A stretch of DNA of 64,000 nt from Erythroxylum novogranatense. Taxonomy: Eukaryota; Streptophyta; Magnoliopsida; Malpighiales; Erythroxylaceae. Position 1 is the first letter of the stretch, and every line of letters starts with the position of its first letter. The stretch is taken from contig CM057228.1 in the NCBI GenBank assembly GCA_029891385.1, positions 81,270,964 through 81,334,963 of the forward strand, in the 5' to 3' direction. Positions 46,560 through 56,052 of this stretch are shown here, piece after piece. Below the pieces are notes generated by a model that did no database searches, was not told the origin of the DNA, and worked only from the letters and a program-made list of their open reading frames with translations. The position numbers were made by a program, and so were the translations under genes.

Positions 46560-47197
46560 TTAAGATCTTTGTCCACCAAGTTAATCTCCGGGTAACGTTT
46601 CTGAAGATCGAATAGATATTCCCACGTTGCTTCTGCTTCTCCCCCATCCGACTATTGTACCAACATTTGTGTCACTGTCCTGTTGTTCTTCTTAGTGATG
46701 CGTCTGTCCAAAACCGCTACTGGGACTCGCTCCATTAACGTGACGAACTCCGGCAACCTTGATGAAACTCTGTTCTGGTCTCCCTTGACCTTCTTCAATT
46801 GTGATACATGGAACACTGGGTGGATCAGGGAAGTAGTAGGCAATTCGAGCTTATACGCCACTCGCCCAATCTTCTGTATAATTTTATACGGTCCATAGTA
46901 TAAAGGAGACAATTTCTGATTACTCCTTCGTTGTAATGAGTTCTGCCTGTATGGTTGTAATTTCAGTAACACCATTTCTCCAATTACAAATTCACGTTCT
47001 GAGCGTTGGGAATCTGCGTACTGCTTCATCCGATTCTGTGCTCTTTTTAAGTGAAACCTCGTCACGTCGATAATGGCTTCCCTAGTTTTGAGCACTCTGT
47101 CCACCTCGATTACCTTCGCATCACCTGCGATATAAGGGGTGTAGATCGGCGGTGGATACGCGTACAAAACTTCAAAGGGTGTTCCCCCGATTGACAA
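46560..47197 (-). pseudogene. pol: Integrase C-terminus and chromodomain of gypsy element
   Basis: From 47197: the PFEVLYAYPPP region, then the GPF/Y module (YYGPYKIIQKIGRVAYKLEL) and IHPVFHVSQLKK. A chromodomain follows, with VAVLDRRITKK and VTQMLVQ. TAG at 46652 falls where the chromodomain has Trp, and the same frame continues for about 30 codons with EATWEYLFDL before the purine tract. The chromodomain would bind modified histone tails and steer integration. This premature stop would remove its second half. Confidence 0.88.
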
Positions 47198-47199
47198 CT

Positions 47200-47980
47200 G
47201 GTAAGTGGTGTTATACCACCACTCGGCAATGGACAGCCATTCGCTTCATTTCTGAGGAGTCTCACCACAATAACACCGTAAATACGTCTCCAAGATTTTG
47301 TTGACTGCCTCTGTGAGACCATCGGTTTGGGGATGATACGTCGTTGAACTTTTAAGCTGCCCTTGTAATTTAAGTAGTTCCTGCCAAAATCTGGTCATAA
47401 AAATTAGATCCAGATCGCTTATTATGGACTCCGGCATACCGTGTAATTTAAACACATTTGTGAGGAATAACTCTGCTATGTCATTCGCAGATGCGGTGTT
47501 TCACAATGATGAAATGGCCATATTTCGTGAATCGGTCGACTACCACAAGAATTACTGATCTTCCTTTTGACGCCGGTAAACCTTCAATAAAATCCATACT
47601 GACCTCCCTCCAACTACCCTCCGGAATAGCAATTGGTTGTAAAAGGCCAGGGTATGCCGCGTTGTCATGCTTATTCGTTGGCAGCTCATACAATCTTGAA
47701 CATACCGCCGCGTCCCTCGCTAGACCCTTCCGGAAAAATATGCTCAGATCTTCTTGGTAGTTCTTTGTGACTCCGTATGACCCCGATCGCATCATCATGA
47801 CTAATTCGATTATTTGCTTCCGACTCTTCGTTGTTTCCAATAACTATCCGCCCTTTCCATCGAAGCAACTCATCCTTCCACTCATAAGCACTGGATTTCC
47901 TTCCCCCTTCCTGCAATTCCTCAATTAAACGCTGTACCGAAGGATCTTGTTCCCAACTTTTTCGAATTTCTTCCATGTAA
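47200..47980 (-). pseudogene. pol: Integrase core of gypsy element, frame-broken
   Basis: 47840-47481 holds MDFIEGLPASKG and VVVDRFTKYGHF, with the first catalytic Asp in the MDF motif. 47455-47246 holds the second in ISDLDLIF (usually SDRD) and the Glu in TEAVNKILE (usually TERVN). The zinc region upstream (about 47700-47976) is frame-scrambled. Frame changes occur near 47470 and 47250. Confidence 0.88.
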
Positions 47981-48952
47981 TTGTGACACCGACAATGTCA
48001 TCAATTCCACACTTGTGACTCGGGACAAGGCATCAGCAGTATCATTTTCTTTACTACTCCGATATTGAACTTCAAAATCATAGCCCAATAGTTTCGGCAG
48101 CCATGTTTGTTGGAACGGTGTCGTCAACCTCTGTTCCAACAAATACTTCAAGCTTCGATGATCGGTCTTTACAATGAACGGTTTACAGCTCAAGTAATGA
48201 TGCCAATGCTTAATTGCTCTAATAACGGCTAAAAATTCTTTCTCATACGTCGATAAGCCATAATGCCTCATAGCTAACGCCTTACTCAAAAGCGATCGGT
48301 GCCCTCTTGTTGCAACACGTACGATTCCATACCCACTGGCATCCGCTTCCACCACAAACTTCTTCGAAAAATCTGGTAAAGCTAGAACTGGAGCGGTCGT
48401 GATCGCCATCTTCAACTGTTCAAATGCGTTCTGCTCCTCTGTTCCCCACTCCCATTGATTCATCCGTTCCTTCTTGAGCAATTCTGTTAATGGCTTTGCC
48501 AATATCCCGTAACCTTTAATAAACCGTCTATAATACCCAGTGATACCTAAGAAGGCCCTTAACTCTTTGAGATTCCTAAGTATCGCCCAATCGGTGATTG
48601 TCTGAACCTTCCGGAGGTCAGTGGCGACCCCCATCTCTGATATTGTATACCCCAAATATTCCACTTGACGCGCCCCAAACACACATTTGTCTCCCCTCAA
48701 GAATAAACTGTTCTTCCTCAACGTCCCCATCGCCATCGAAATGTGCTGGATATGTGACTGTAAGGACGAGCTGTATATAAGTATATCATCGAAAAACACC
48801 AATATAAACCGTGGTAAGAATGGCTTGAACAGCTCGTTCATTAAGCGTTGAAAGGTCGACGGAGCATTTGTCAGACCAAAGGGCATTACGAGAAATTCGT
48901 AATGTCCCTTATGAGTCCTAAACGCTGTCTTCGCCACATCTTCCGGTTGCAT
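47921..48952 (-). CDS. pol: Reverse transcriptase-RNase H of gypsy element (open frame)
   Basis: 343 codons. RT: KTAFRTHKGHYEFLVMPFGL, NAPSTFQRLMN and the catalytic FFDD in VFFDDILIYS, then the connection with LGYTISEMGV and AFLGITGYYRRFIKGYG. RNase H: FVVEADASGYGI (catalytic Asp), LSTYEKEFLAVI (Glu) and VKTDHRSLKYLL (Asp), ending at NDTADALSR. All catalytic residues remain. The frame starts part-way into RT; the N-terminal part is at 49113-49592 in another frame. Confidence 0.93.
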   Translation of the reverse strand: MQPEDVAKTAFRTHKGHYEFLVMPFGLTNAPSTFQRLMNELFKPFLPRFILVFFDDILIYSSSLQSHIQHISMAMGTLRKNSLFLRGDKCVFGARQVEYLGYTISEMGVATDLRKVQTITDWAILRNLKELRAFLGITGYYRRFIKGYGILAKPLTELLKKERMNQWEWGTEEQNAFEQLKMAITTAPVLALPDFSKKFVVEADASGYGIVRVATRGHRSLLSKALAMRHYGLSTYEKEFLAVIRAIKHWHHYLSCKPFIVKTDHRSLKYLLEQRLTTPFQQTWLPKLLGYDFEVQYRSSKENDTADALSRVTSVELMTLSVSQLHGRNSKKLGTRSFGTAFN

Positions 48953-49592
48953 TCTGATCTGGTGATAACGGATCGGAGGTCAATTAGTAAACCACCCGCC
49001 CCATGTAATTAGTCCGGCAGCTCCTCAATCAATGGTATCGAAAATTTGTCCTTCATCGCATTTATTCAATTCCGGTGAGTCGGCGTACATCCTCCAAGAG
49101 TCATCCTTCTTCCTAACCAACACCATTTGCGTCGAGCGGTCCAAGCTCGCTAGTGAACCCTGTTCGAAGGTTCTTCACTGCCTGTTCGATAATATCCTTC
49201 TGAGCTCCCGAGTACCGGTACGGTTGGACGTTAATGGCGTCCACCCCCTCTTTGAGAACTATCTGATGGTTGTGTGGTCGATTCGGGGGCAACTCCGTTG
49301 GTTCCTGGAAAATATCTGCGTATTCAGCCAAGACCACATTAATTTCATCGAAGGCGCTCCACTGATCGGTGGTGATCCTCATTTGTTGCAATTGAAACTC
49401 CACTGGCATCGACAATTGCATCATACACAGTTGACGATCCGAAGATCGGTGCCACTGTTTTTGAAACTCCTTGCTAGAAAGAATTCTGGACCGTCCCTCT
49501 GGATTCCCACATAATTTGACCGTCTGTCCCTCCCATTTAAACACCATTGTTTGTAGCTTGAAATTACAAAGGACATCATTGAGGTCACTCAA
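48953..49592 (-). pseudogene. pol: Spacer and RT N-terminus of gypsy element, frame-broken
   Basis: 49592-49113 contains YADIFQEPTELPPNRPHNH and VQPYRYSGAQKDIIE, the standard start of gypsy RT, and shifts frame near 49130. 49112-48953 holds the damaged following part, including a WRMYADS-like segment out of frame. Confidence 0.82.
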
Positions 49593-49595
49593 CCA

Positions 49596-49952
49596 CTATA
49601 CCCCCAGAATCACGTCGCAACCTCCCAATGTCATTACTAGCACATCCATTGTAAACTGTACCCCTTGCATAATCCACTTGAATCCTTCACAGTATTGACG
49701 GCAATTCAGCTGCAGGCCACCACCAACCGTGATTGAAATAGGATCCATCTCTTGCAACAAACAATCCCCCTTGCGGAAGACCGATGGATCAATAAAATTG
49801 TGCGTACTCCCATTATCAATTAGAATGTATATCTTCCTCCTTTGGTATTCCCCCACCACTCTCATTTGCTTGAACTCCGTATCCCTCGAGAGTCCTAGCA
49901 TGGCTTGCATAGAAACTATCGGTTGATTGACTTCATTTGGGTTTAACTCCAT
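49596..49952 (-). pseudogene. pol: Aspartic protease of gypsy element
   Basis: Active site ILIDNGSTHNFI, with DNG where D-S-G or D-T-G is normal, then ITVGGG and the CDVILGV end motif (usually D-x-I-L-G-x-x-W-L). The frame ends at a stop just after LGV. The Ser-to-Asn change would be expected to hurt catalysis. Confidence 0.85.
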
Positions 49953-51023
49953 ATCCTCCTCCTCCGTTTCTGGTGATGTTCCTCCAATATCATCTTCCCC
50001 AGTTACTATATAAAATTGAAGTTGACGTTTCTTGCAGTGATGTCCGACCTCATATTTCTCATCACATCAGAAATAGAGATCCTTCGCTCTTTTCTCATCG
50101 AAATCCCTGCTACTGAGTCGTCTTTGGTTCTTCGGCATTCCCACTGATGAGGAAGAACGTAATGAAGACGCTGGGGTAGGCAGTAATCCCTCAGACGACG
50201 ATCTACGCATACTATTGATTGGTTGTGACATTCGTGAAATCACGGGGTGTTTGTTGTAATCACTCACTCCTTTCATCAACGCCCCTTGCTTCAACGATAT
50301 ATTTCCTGTAGAGTTAAGAATAGCTTCTTGCTTCCTGGCTAATATGTATGCTTGGTGTAAAGAATGAGGCTCGTGTAACTTAACCGTTACCCCTACCTCC
50401 GGTTTCAATCCCTTCACAAAGAATCCCACCAAATACTCTTCCGATAGCATCAGCCGATTAGAATGATGATCAAACAGTGCGCAATAGTCCAATACTGACC
50501 CTGTTTGCTTGAGATCCTTGAAGTCCCCAACTGGATCATCAAATATTTCCGCATCAAATCTCTGTTGTAACGCTTTAGTAAATTCCTCCCACACCATTGT
50601 TTCCCTGCCATGCCGATTTCTCACATATAAACGATACCACTCCTGGGCTCGTTCATCCATATGGAGAACAGCCACACTCACCTTCGTGTTATCCGGTGTT
50701 TGGTCTAATGTAAAGAATTGCTCACACCGATATAGCCACATTTTTACATTTTCACGATCGAATTGCGGGAACTCAATCCAACTTAATCTCGTGAGAATGT
50801 TCCCCTCTCGCTCCTATGCCCCCGAGCTTCCCTGCTGCACGGTTTCAGCAGGGCCACCTTCACTCGATTTCTGAAGGCTCTGTAAGAGGAGAGCTCTGAG
50901 TTCGGACATTTCCCTTTCCACCTTCTCCGTTCTGTTCTGAATTTCCATGAACATTCGTTCCATGGAAGTTTTCAAGCTTTCCTCCATCCTTCTCAAGTCT
51001 GCACTCCGAGTATTCTCTGCCAT
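49953..51023 (-). pseudogene. gag: Gag of gypsy element, frame-broken
   Basis: The start is ATG 51023 (MAENTRSADLRRMEESL), with a predicted coiled coil in the first 60 residues. The Retrotrans_gag domain is in 50741-50067: WLYRCEQFF, AQEWYRLY, WEEFTKALQQRF and the SVLDYCALFDHHSNRL segment. A stop at about 50066 precedes a damaged zinc knuckle (CDEKYEVGHHCKK, one Cys lost) at 50020-50065. A frameshift lies near 50745-50815. Confidence 0.88.
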
Positions 51024-51061
51024 GATTAGAGTTCACAGAATCGTACTTCTCTGATACCAAT

Positions 51062-51386
51062 TGTTGTAAGAATTAATGACGCTAACCGAATACGAATATG
51101 GGAACGAATAATCGTTAGAAGAATCACGTTAGAAGGAAGATGAGAGAGAAAGAGGAATCCATTGATAGAGAGAGGAAGATTACAACAATCATACACACGA
51201 TACATGCCATCCGAATCGCACATGATCGGTTTATATTTGTAGTTAATCCGTTCCTCTACATGCCTCCCTATTCTATTTCTCTACTCTTGATATTTAATTA
51301 AACGCTGCGCTTCACTCTCCGTCTTTCATATTAACGCCTGGCTCGTCTTCCTTCCATTCCGTCTGGTCTTGGATTATCCACTAACA
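51062..51386 (-). repeat. 5' LTR of gypsy element (325 bp)
   Basis: Matches 46221-46547 end to end. GTTCT at 51387-51391. Confidence 0.93.
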
Positions 51387-51391
51387 GTTCT

Positions 51392-51716
51392 CCAACAACT
51401 TCATAGCAAATCCAGAATTCATCAGATGCATAGATCTCACCACATGCACCACGCAATGTTTCCTAAAACCTTTTTCCTCGTAATATGCCCGATGTGGATG
51501 ACCCACTTGCGGCGGTTCACTTGCACAAGTCCGCGTCCCGCAAGAGAAAATCAAGGAAGGAGAAGATCGAAGTAATCGCAACTCATGGGTTTTCACCAGA
51601 ACAATTCTGGGTTTTTAATAGTTTAATATATTGTTTAACGATTAAACAATTTCAATTCCAAATTTTCAGATCAATAACAATCAATCAGTTTAATCAAATT
51701 ATAGAAATACAATCAT
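51392..51716 (-). other. GC-rich block, right part, and leader of the non-autonomous element
   Basis: Continues the block from 46220. A minus-strand frame of 71 codons (51596-51381) begins MKTHELRLLRSSPS and runs into the gypsy target site. I recognise no family. It lies within 130 bp of the primer site, where a gag or leader would start. Confidence 0.4.
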
Positions 51717-51729
51717 GCTCTAATACCAC

Positions 51730-53339
51730 TGTTGGGAGACCGAGTCCGGATCTAATCCGAACGCAGCGGAATAATCACGAAATTTTTTCGTAACTTTTGA
51801 TTTTCTGAAAACCAAGATCTATTTAATTCTATAAAATAATTAACACGAATCAAAATAAAGTGAAAATTTAATTCGTACCTTATTTCGAAGCTTAATTTCT
51901 ATCTTGATGCATCCCTCGAACTGTTTCCGAAATTGATCCGCCTCAACCACTGTAGCCGCACAAGTGTTCGGCCTCTAACGGTATCCACAGAATGAGTTGA
52001 GAGAACTCTGTAACTTTTACAGAGAGGGTTAAGCATGAAGTGCTAGCTCCATAGAGCTCAAGTCTATTTATAATAAGTTTAGGACGATTTAGTAATTTAA
52101 TTGAAATTAAATATTAATATCAATTAATCTTTAATTAGAATTACAAATAATTCTAATTAAATATCAATTATGCCCAAATAAGATTCAGTATCTTATATTG
52201 ATCCTTATTTATTAAATATCTCATATTTAATCTTAAAGTTTCTCAAATTTTATAATCAAGTCCAACTTGATTAAATTAACTTTGCTCTCTCCAACCCATT
52301 CTATATGTGTGACCCATTAGGTTCCCAAATATGTTGGCAATGATTATAAATTATAATTCTAATTCATAATTAGAATTAGATAAATTAAAACTCCTTTTAA
52401 TTTATCTTTAATTCTCCAATTAAACAATTTATATTCATAGATCAAGATTGACATCTAGCAACGTATCATGACCACCCAAATATTCAAGAATGTCAAAGTG
52501 GTTTTGACTAATCTTTCCGTGCATGATTTTTCCGTATAATTCAATCCTTTCATCAACTAATGTTTCAATTAGACATAGAGCATGAAATTAATGTCTACTC
52601 TATTTTGAGTCTAATTATATTAATTCTCCGCCATTAGCTATTGATTCAATTAATGATATTTGTAAATTGTTTACAAAATATCATTCCACCTTGGCCAAGG
52701 ATTTCCCGAATCAATATTAATCGAGAACAACGGAACATTCTCCCTAATTACTTTAGGGTGATGAATCCTATCTTAATCATTCAACTATCTCTATATAGTT
52801 AATGCTATATCCAATAACTACTGTTTAAACGACCTTTATAGATCACGAGTAGTATCAAAACATAAAAATCCCCATACAAGATAACTTTGATGATCTCAAG
52901 TCAAATGATCACTTATACAATCATCACAATGAGAATTCCATAGACATACAAGTAATGTTCCAAATGGATTTCTCATATCGGGTCTGTTCAGTGAACTTGT
53001 TCTCTAACAATCACCCACACGTTTGTTTAAGTATCTTTATACTTTAGCCTATGAGATCGACTACTTCCTTCATAAGGAAAAACAAAACGTGTGCTAGTCT
53101 TTTTACGCTCTATTAATGTCCAATCTTAATAGAACAATGACTAGAAACATTTTAGGAATAATACATAAATGCAATATAAATCTCATAATTATAATTTCAT
53201 TATAATTTCATTTGCAATGTAAAATTATCCCATGGACTTTATCATATACATCTAAACATGTACAAGATAAAGAATGCCTTTTAAATAATTTGTCACTAAA
53301 CTACAACTAAAGCGATTGGCTGTAGGGCATAAACCAACA
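51730..53339 (-). repeat. 5' LTR of the non-autonomous element
   Basis: Begins TGTTGGGAGACCG and ends CATAAACCAACA on the plus strand; AGCTT outside, primer site inside. Confidence 0.92.
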
Positions 53340-53344
53340 AGCTT

Positions 53345-54645
53345 ATTAGGGGATGTGCTTGAGATCAGAATCTAAATTCTGGACTACTTGAATTCTTTTT
53401 TTTGTTTGATAAATAACTATTTGAATTCTTGAGAATTGTTTACATCCAAAAGTAAGTGATACCACATTTGCAATCTAAATCACCGTAATCACTCTCCTTC
53501 CTTACTCTCTCTCTTTTTTTTTCAGTATATATATATAATATGAGAAGAAAATAATTTAGGAAACAAATCCATATAATAATCATAATTTATAATATTTATT
53601 CATAATTTTTCATGTGTTAGGACACAAAGAAGACTTGATATGAAAAAAAGAGTTAGGAAAAGAAAGAGTCGAATAGTGATGATAAGATACCCACTATGTT
53701 AGAGATCAATTCTCCTGCTTCCGTTTCTATATGCTACCCTGTGCCCACCCTAATGGATGGAGGTGGGCACAAGATGACTGTTTTCGTTTTTGTGTGCCCC
53801 TATATTTGTGGAAAGAAAGGACTACAGAAATATATTTTATGGTAGTTGTCGAATTAATGTGAACTGGTATAATTTAATTATAATTATATTTTTATAGTAT
53901 GCATGCAATATTTGGGTCACGTATAAAATGAATATTATATTACTAACCATATTATGAGTCCTTAAATCTATTCTCCAATCTTGCCTAAGTCTACCTATTG
54001 GATTTGTGACTCACTATAAAATATATTGAAATCTAATTGATGTATTCTTGTGTACTATTAATTTTGGGTATCATAACAATTCCTAATTTTCTTTTCCATT
54101 ATGTTGATTATTATTTTACAAATGACTAAGGAATCATAACATTTAATTAATTTTCATAATTTTAAGAAAATATTCCTTTAATCTTATTGTTTATACATGC
54201 TTTAAAACTATGAAATCCTATTTTGATTAATTAAGGCATATTGATGTTATCAATTTAATATTATTGTTTGTTACCCAAATTCCAAAATGGTATCATAATC
54301 ATCTTACATAAGTTTTGAAAATATATTTTGTTTCTTATTTTTATTTTCCTTTTCCTTTTCCTTTATACCCATTCTGGAAAAATCTTTGTTAACGAGAAGT
54401 ATATTATTTTTAAGGGTATAAACACTTCATGTATCATTCATACATGCGTTCATATCTGTTTTGGGTTGAAATATCTCAATTTTTCGAAGTTTCATCCATG
54501 ATAAATGTTTCTTATTCTTCGACCCCTTTTTGGATATAATTTTTATTTAAATTGATTTCATGGATCACTTAGTTTTTGGAAGAGATGCAAAAATTTTCTA
54601 AGATCGTAGGTTGCCAATGAGTTGTATGACCATTTGAAGATTAAA
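53345..54645. other. Intergenic AT-rich DNA, nothing recognised
   Basis: No supported gene. A 9-bp-arm hairpin (GTGCCCACC with GGTGGGCAC) lies at 53741-53770. Confidence 0.5.
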
Positions 54646-54649
54646 GATG

Positions 54650-54858
54650 GAGTATTTAGAATTCTATTACTACTGAGTATTTATAATTCTACCGCTATTA
54701 AGTATTTACAAAATTTTCACTGTTAAATATTTATAATTATACTATTAATGAGTATTTACACTACTGTAATTCTTGAGTATTTACAATTATGTCATCGTTG
54801 AATATTTACAATTCTATCACTATTAAGTATTTGCAATTATATCATTGTTAAATATTTA
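54650..54858. repeat. Degenerate minisatellite, period about 26 bp
   Basis: About eight units of the form GAGTATTTACAATTCTA...CACTATTAA (in two parts), each with a TATTTA core. Confidence 0.75.
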
Positions 54859-55121
54859 AAGTTTTTCCCTGTCAATATATTTTCAGTTTATTACTAAAAA
54901 TGCCAATTTGTTAATTATTTTAAAAGGCGTGCTAGATTTTGAATAATTTTATGCATTGGTTTTACTAATATAATTTATTTAATATCATTTAGCTATGTTT
55001 TTTTATTATGTTTTAAATGTAATCGAATATTGTGTGCTTATGAAATTACCTCTTGTAAGGCTACAATTTACATATTTTATCGATATTATTTTATTCCAAT
55101 ATTGATCAAATTTTTGTTAAA
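54859..55121. other. Intergenic AT-rich DNA, nothing recognised
   Basis: No feature between the minisatellite and the palindrome. Confidence 0.5.
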
Positions 55122-55306
55122 ATTGGATACAGATAAAAATCCTATAAATGAGTTTACTTTTTAGTAAGAGGCTTAGATTGGTGAAAGGAGAATCTATTGA
55201 ATATTATGAGGCACTTCTCATAATATTCAATAGATTCTCCTTTCACCAATCTAAGCCTCTTACTAAAAAGTAAACTCATTTATAGGATTCTTTATCTGTA
55301 TCCAAT
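55122..55306. repeat. Near-perfect palindrome, 89-bp arms
   Basis: 55122-55210 and 55217-55306 are inverted copies that differ only by a one-base length change in an A run, around a 6-nt loop (GCACTT). GCACTTCTCA occurs at the loop and again just after the right arm (55311-55320). Confidence 0.95.
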
Positions 55307-55480
55307 AGGAGCACTTCTCAACTACCTTGATGAGGAGCCTTAGGCAAGAGGTTAGCTGGATTCACGCATAAGGGAGGCATGCGAAAATACTAAGGCAAAT
55401 GCGGGCGAGTGGGATCAAACTTGGTGCGAATTTTGGTAGAGCATCGGACCTTGTGAAAATTTTGGTAGAGCATCGGACCC
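55307..55480. other. Unassigned stretch with a 30-bp tandem duplication
   Basis: AATTTTGGTAGAGCATCGGA occurs twice, 30 bp apart, between about 55419 and 55478, directly before the truncated LTR. It is not part of the LTR as seen in the intact copy. Confidence 0.6.
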
Positions 55481-55508
55481 ACGTGGAAGGAGAGGAGAAG
55501 ATTTGTTT

Positions 55509-55569
<61 letters not shown>

Positions 55570-56037
55570 CATAACGTGGATGGTCCACACACTTTGCATT
55601 TAATGTTTTTAAAAACTAAAGACACATGGAAAATGAAGAGAAGAGAAGATGATTATCGTGGGTTTTTAAAAGAAAGAGTTTCTTGCTTGCTTGATGATAA
55701 TCAAGTTTCAAAGAGTTTGAAAGAAGGAGATCTTCGAAGCTCTCCATCGTTTTCTCTTCTCCATTCATCCTGTTCATCGTTGGTTTCCAAGCTCTCCAAG
55801 AAGAAGGTAAGATCTAGCAGTCTTCAACTTGTTCTAGCTATTCCCGGGTCAAAGGGTTTGTCCCGGTTAGGTTCTCCGATCTCTGCGTGGATACCGTTAG
55901 AGACGGTCTCCTTTGGCCGTTATGATTTGAGTTTGTTGTATAGACACATGGATCCTGGCTTTCGGGAAGGTCCCGGAACAAAAATTTTTGTTTTCCGCAC
56001 CGTGGGCATGTGATGCTCACACTGGGATTTTCCTACA
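55481..56037 (+). repeat. Truncated 5' LTR of copia family A
   Basis: Homologous to 63299-63817. About 1.33 kb of LTR upstream sequence is missing. A (TA)n run lies at 55515-55567. Confidence 0.92.
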
Positions 56038-56052
56038 GTGGTATCAGAGCCA
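56038..56052 (+). other. Primer-binding site (initiator Met-tRNA)
   Basis: GTGGTATCAGAGCCA directly after the LTR end. Confidence 0.92.

Larger units (their letters stand above)
46221..51386 (-). mobile_element. Chromodomain-type Ty3/gypsy retrotransposon nested in the non-autonomous element
   Basis: LTRs 46221-46547 (327 bp) and 51062-51386 (325 bp) read TGTTGTAAGAATTAATG...ATTATCCACAAACA and are flanked by a perfect GTTCT duplication (46216-46220 and 51387-51391). On the minus strand, TTGGTATCAGAG (primer site, about 51048-51060) follows the 5' LTR and AAGGGGAAGGGAAT precedes the 3' LTR. Order on the minus strand: gag, protease, RT, RNase H, integrase, chromodomain, which is gypsy order. 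The short LTRs and chromodomain fit the Reina-like chromoviruses (inference). The LTRs differ at about ten places. Confidence 0.95.
39969..53339 (-). mobile_element. Non-autonomous LTR retrotransposon (copia-derived) with a nested gypsy element
   Basis: LTRs 39969-41578 and 51730-53339 (1610 bp each) have TGTTGG...CCAACA ends and a perfect AGCTT duplication (39964-39968 and 53340-53344). On the minus strand a primer site, GTGGTATTAGAGC (51717-51729, one base off Met-tRNA), follows the 5' LTR and AAGTGGGAGAT (41579-41589) precedes the 3' LTR. Without the gypsy insertion the interior is about 5.0 kb, but it has no frame encoding pol. Faint similarity to copia family A in the RNase H area and to its GTTTGCTCAACAA leader segments shows copia ancestry. 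The LTRs look about 94-95% alike. Confidence 0.9.

Noticed and set aside
49032..49514. 160-codon plus-strand frame
   Set aside because: Shadow of the minus-strand gypsy pol, where RT and spacer motifs are clear.
46221..51386. Endogenous pararetrovirus as an alternative for the RT region
   Set aside because: LTRs, target duplication, integrase and a chromodomain are present and no movement protein is seen, so it is an LTR retrotransposon.
55399..56013. 204-codon frame across the truncated LTR
   Set aside because: Composed of LTR sequence and a TA run; the sister LTR carries only its right part (63356-63793). It lies in untranslated LTR and leader.
56038..56052. Possible tRNA gene fragment (GGTATCAGAGCCA)
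   Set aside because: It is complementary to the 3' end of initiator Met-tRNA and sits at an LTR edge: a primer site, as at the other LTRs. No cloverleaf follows.
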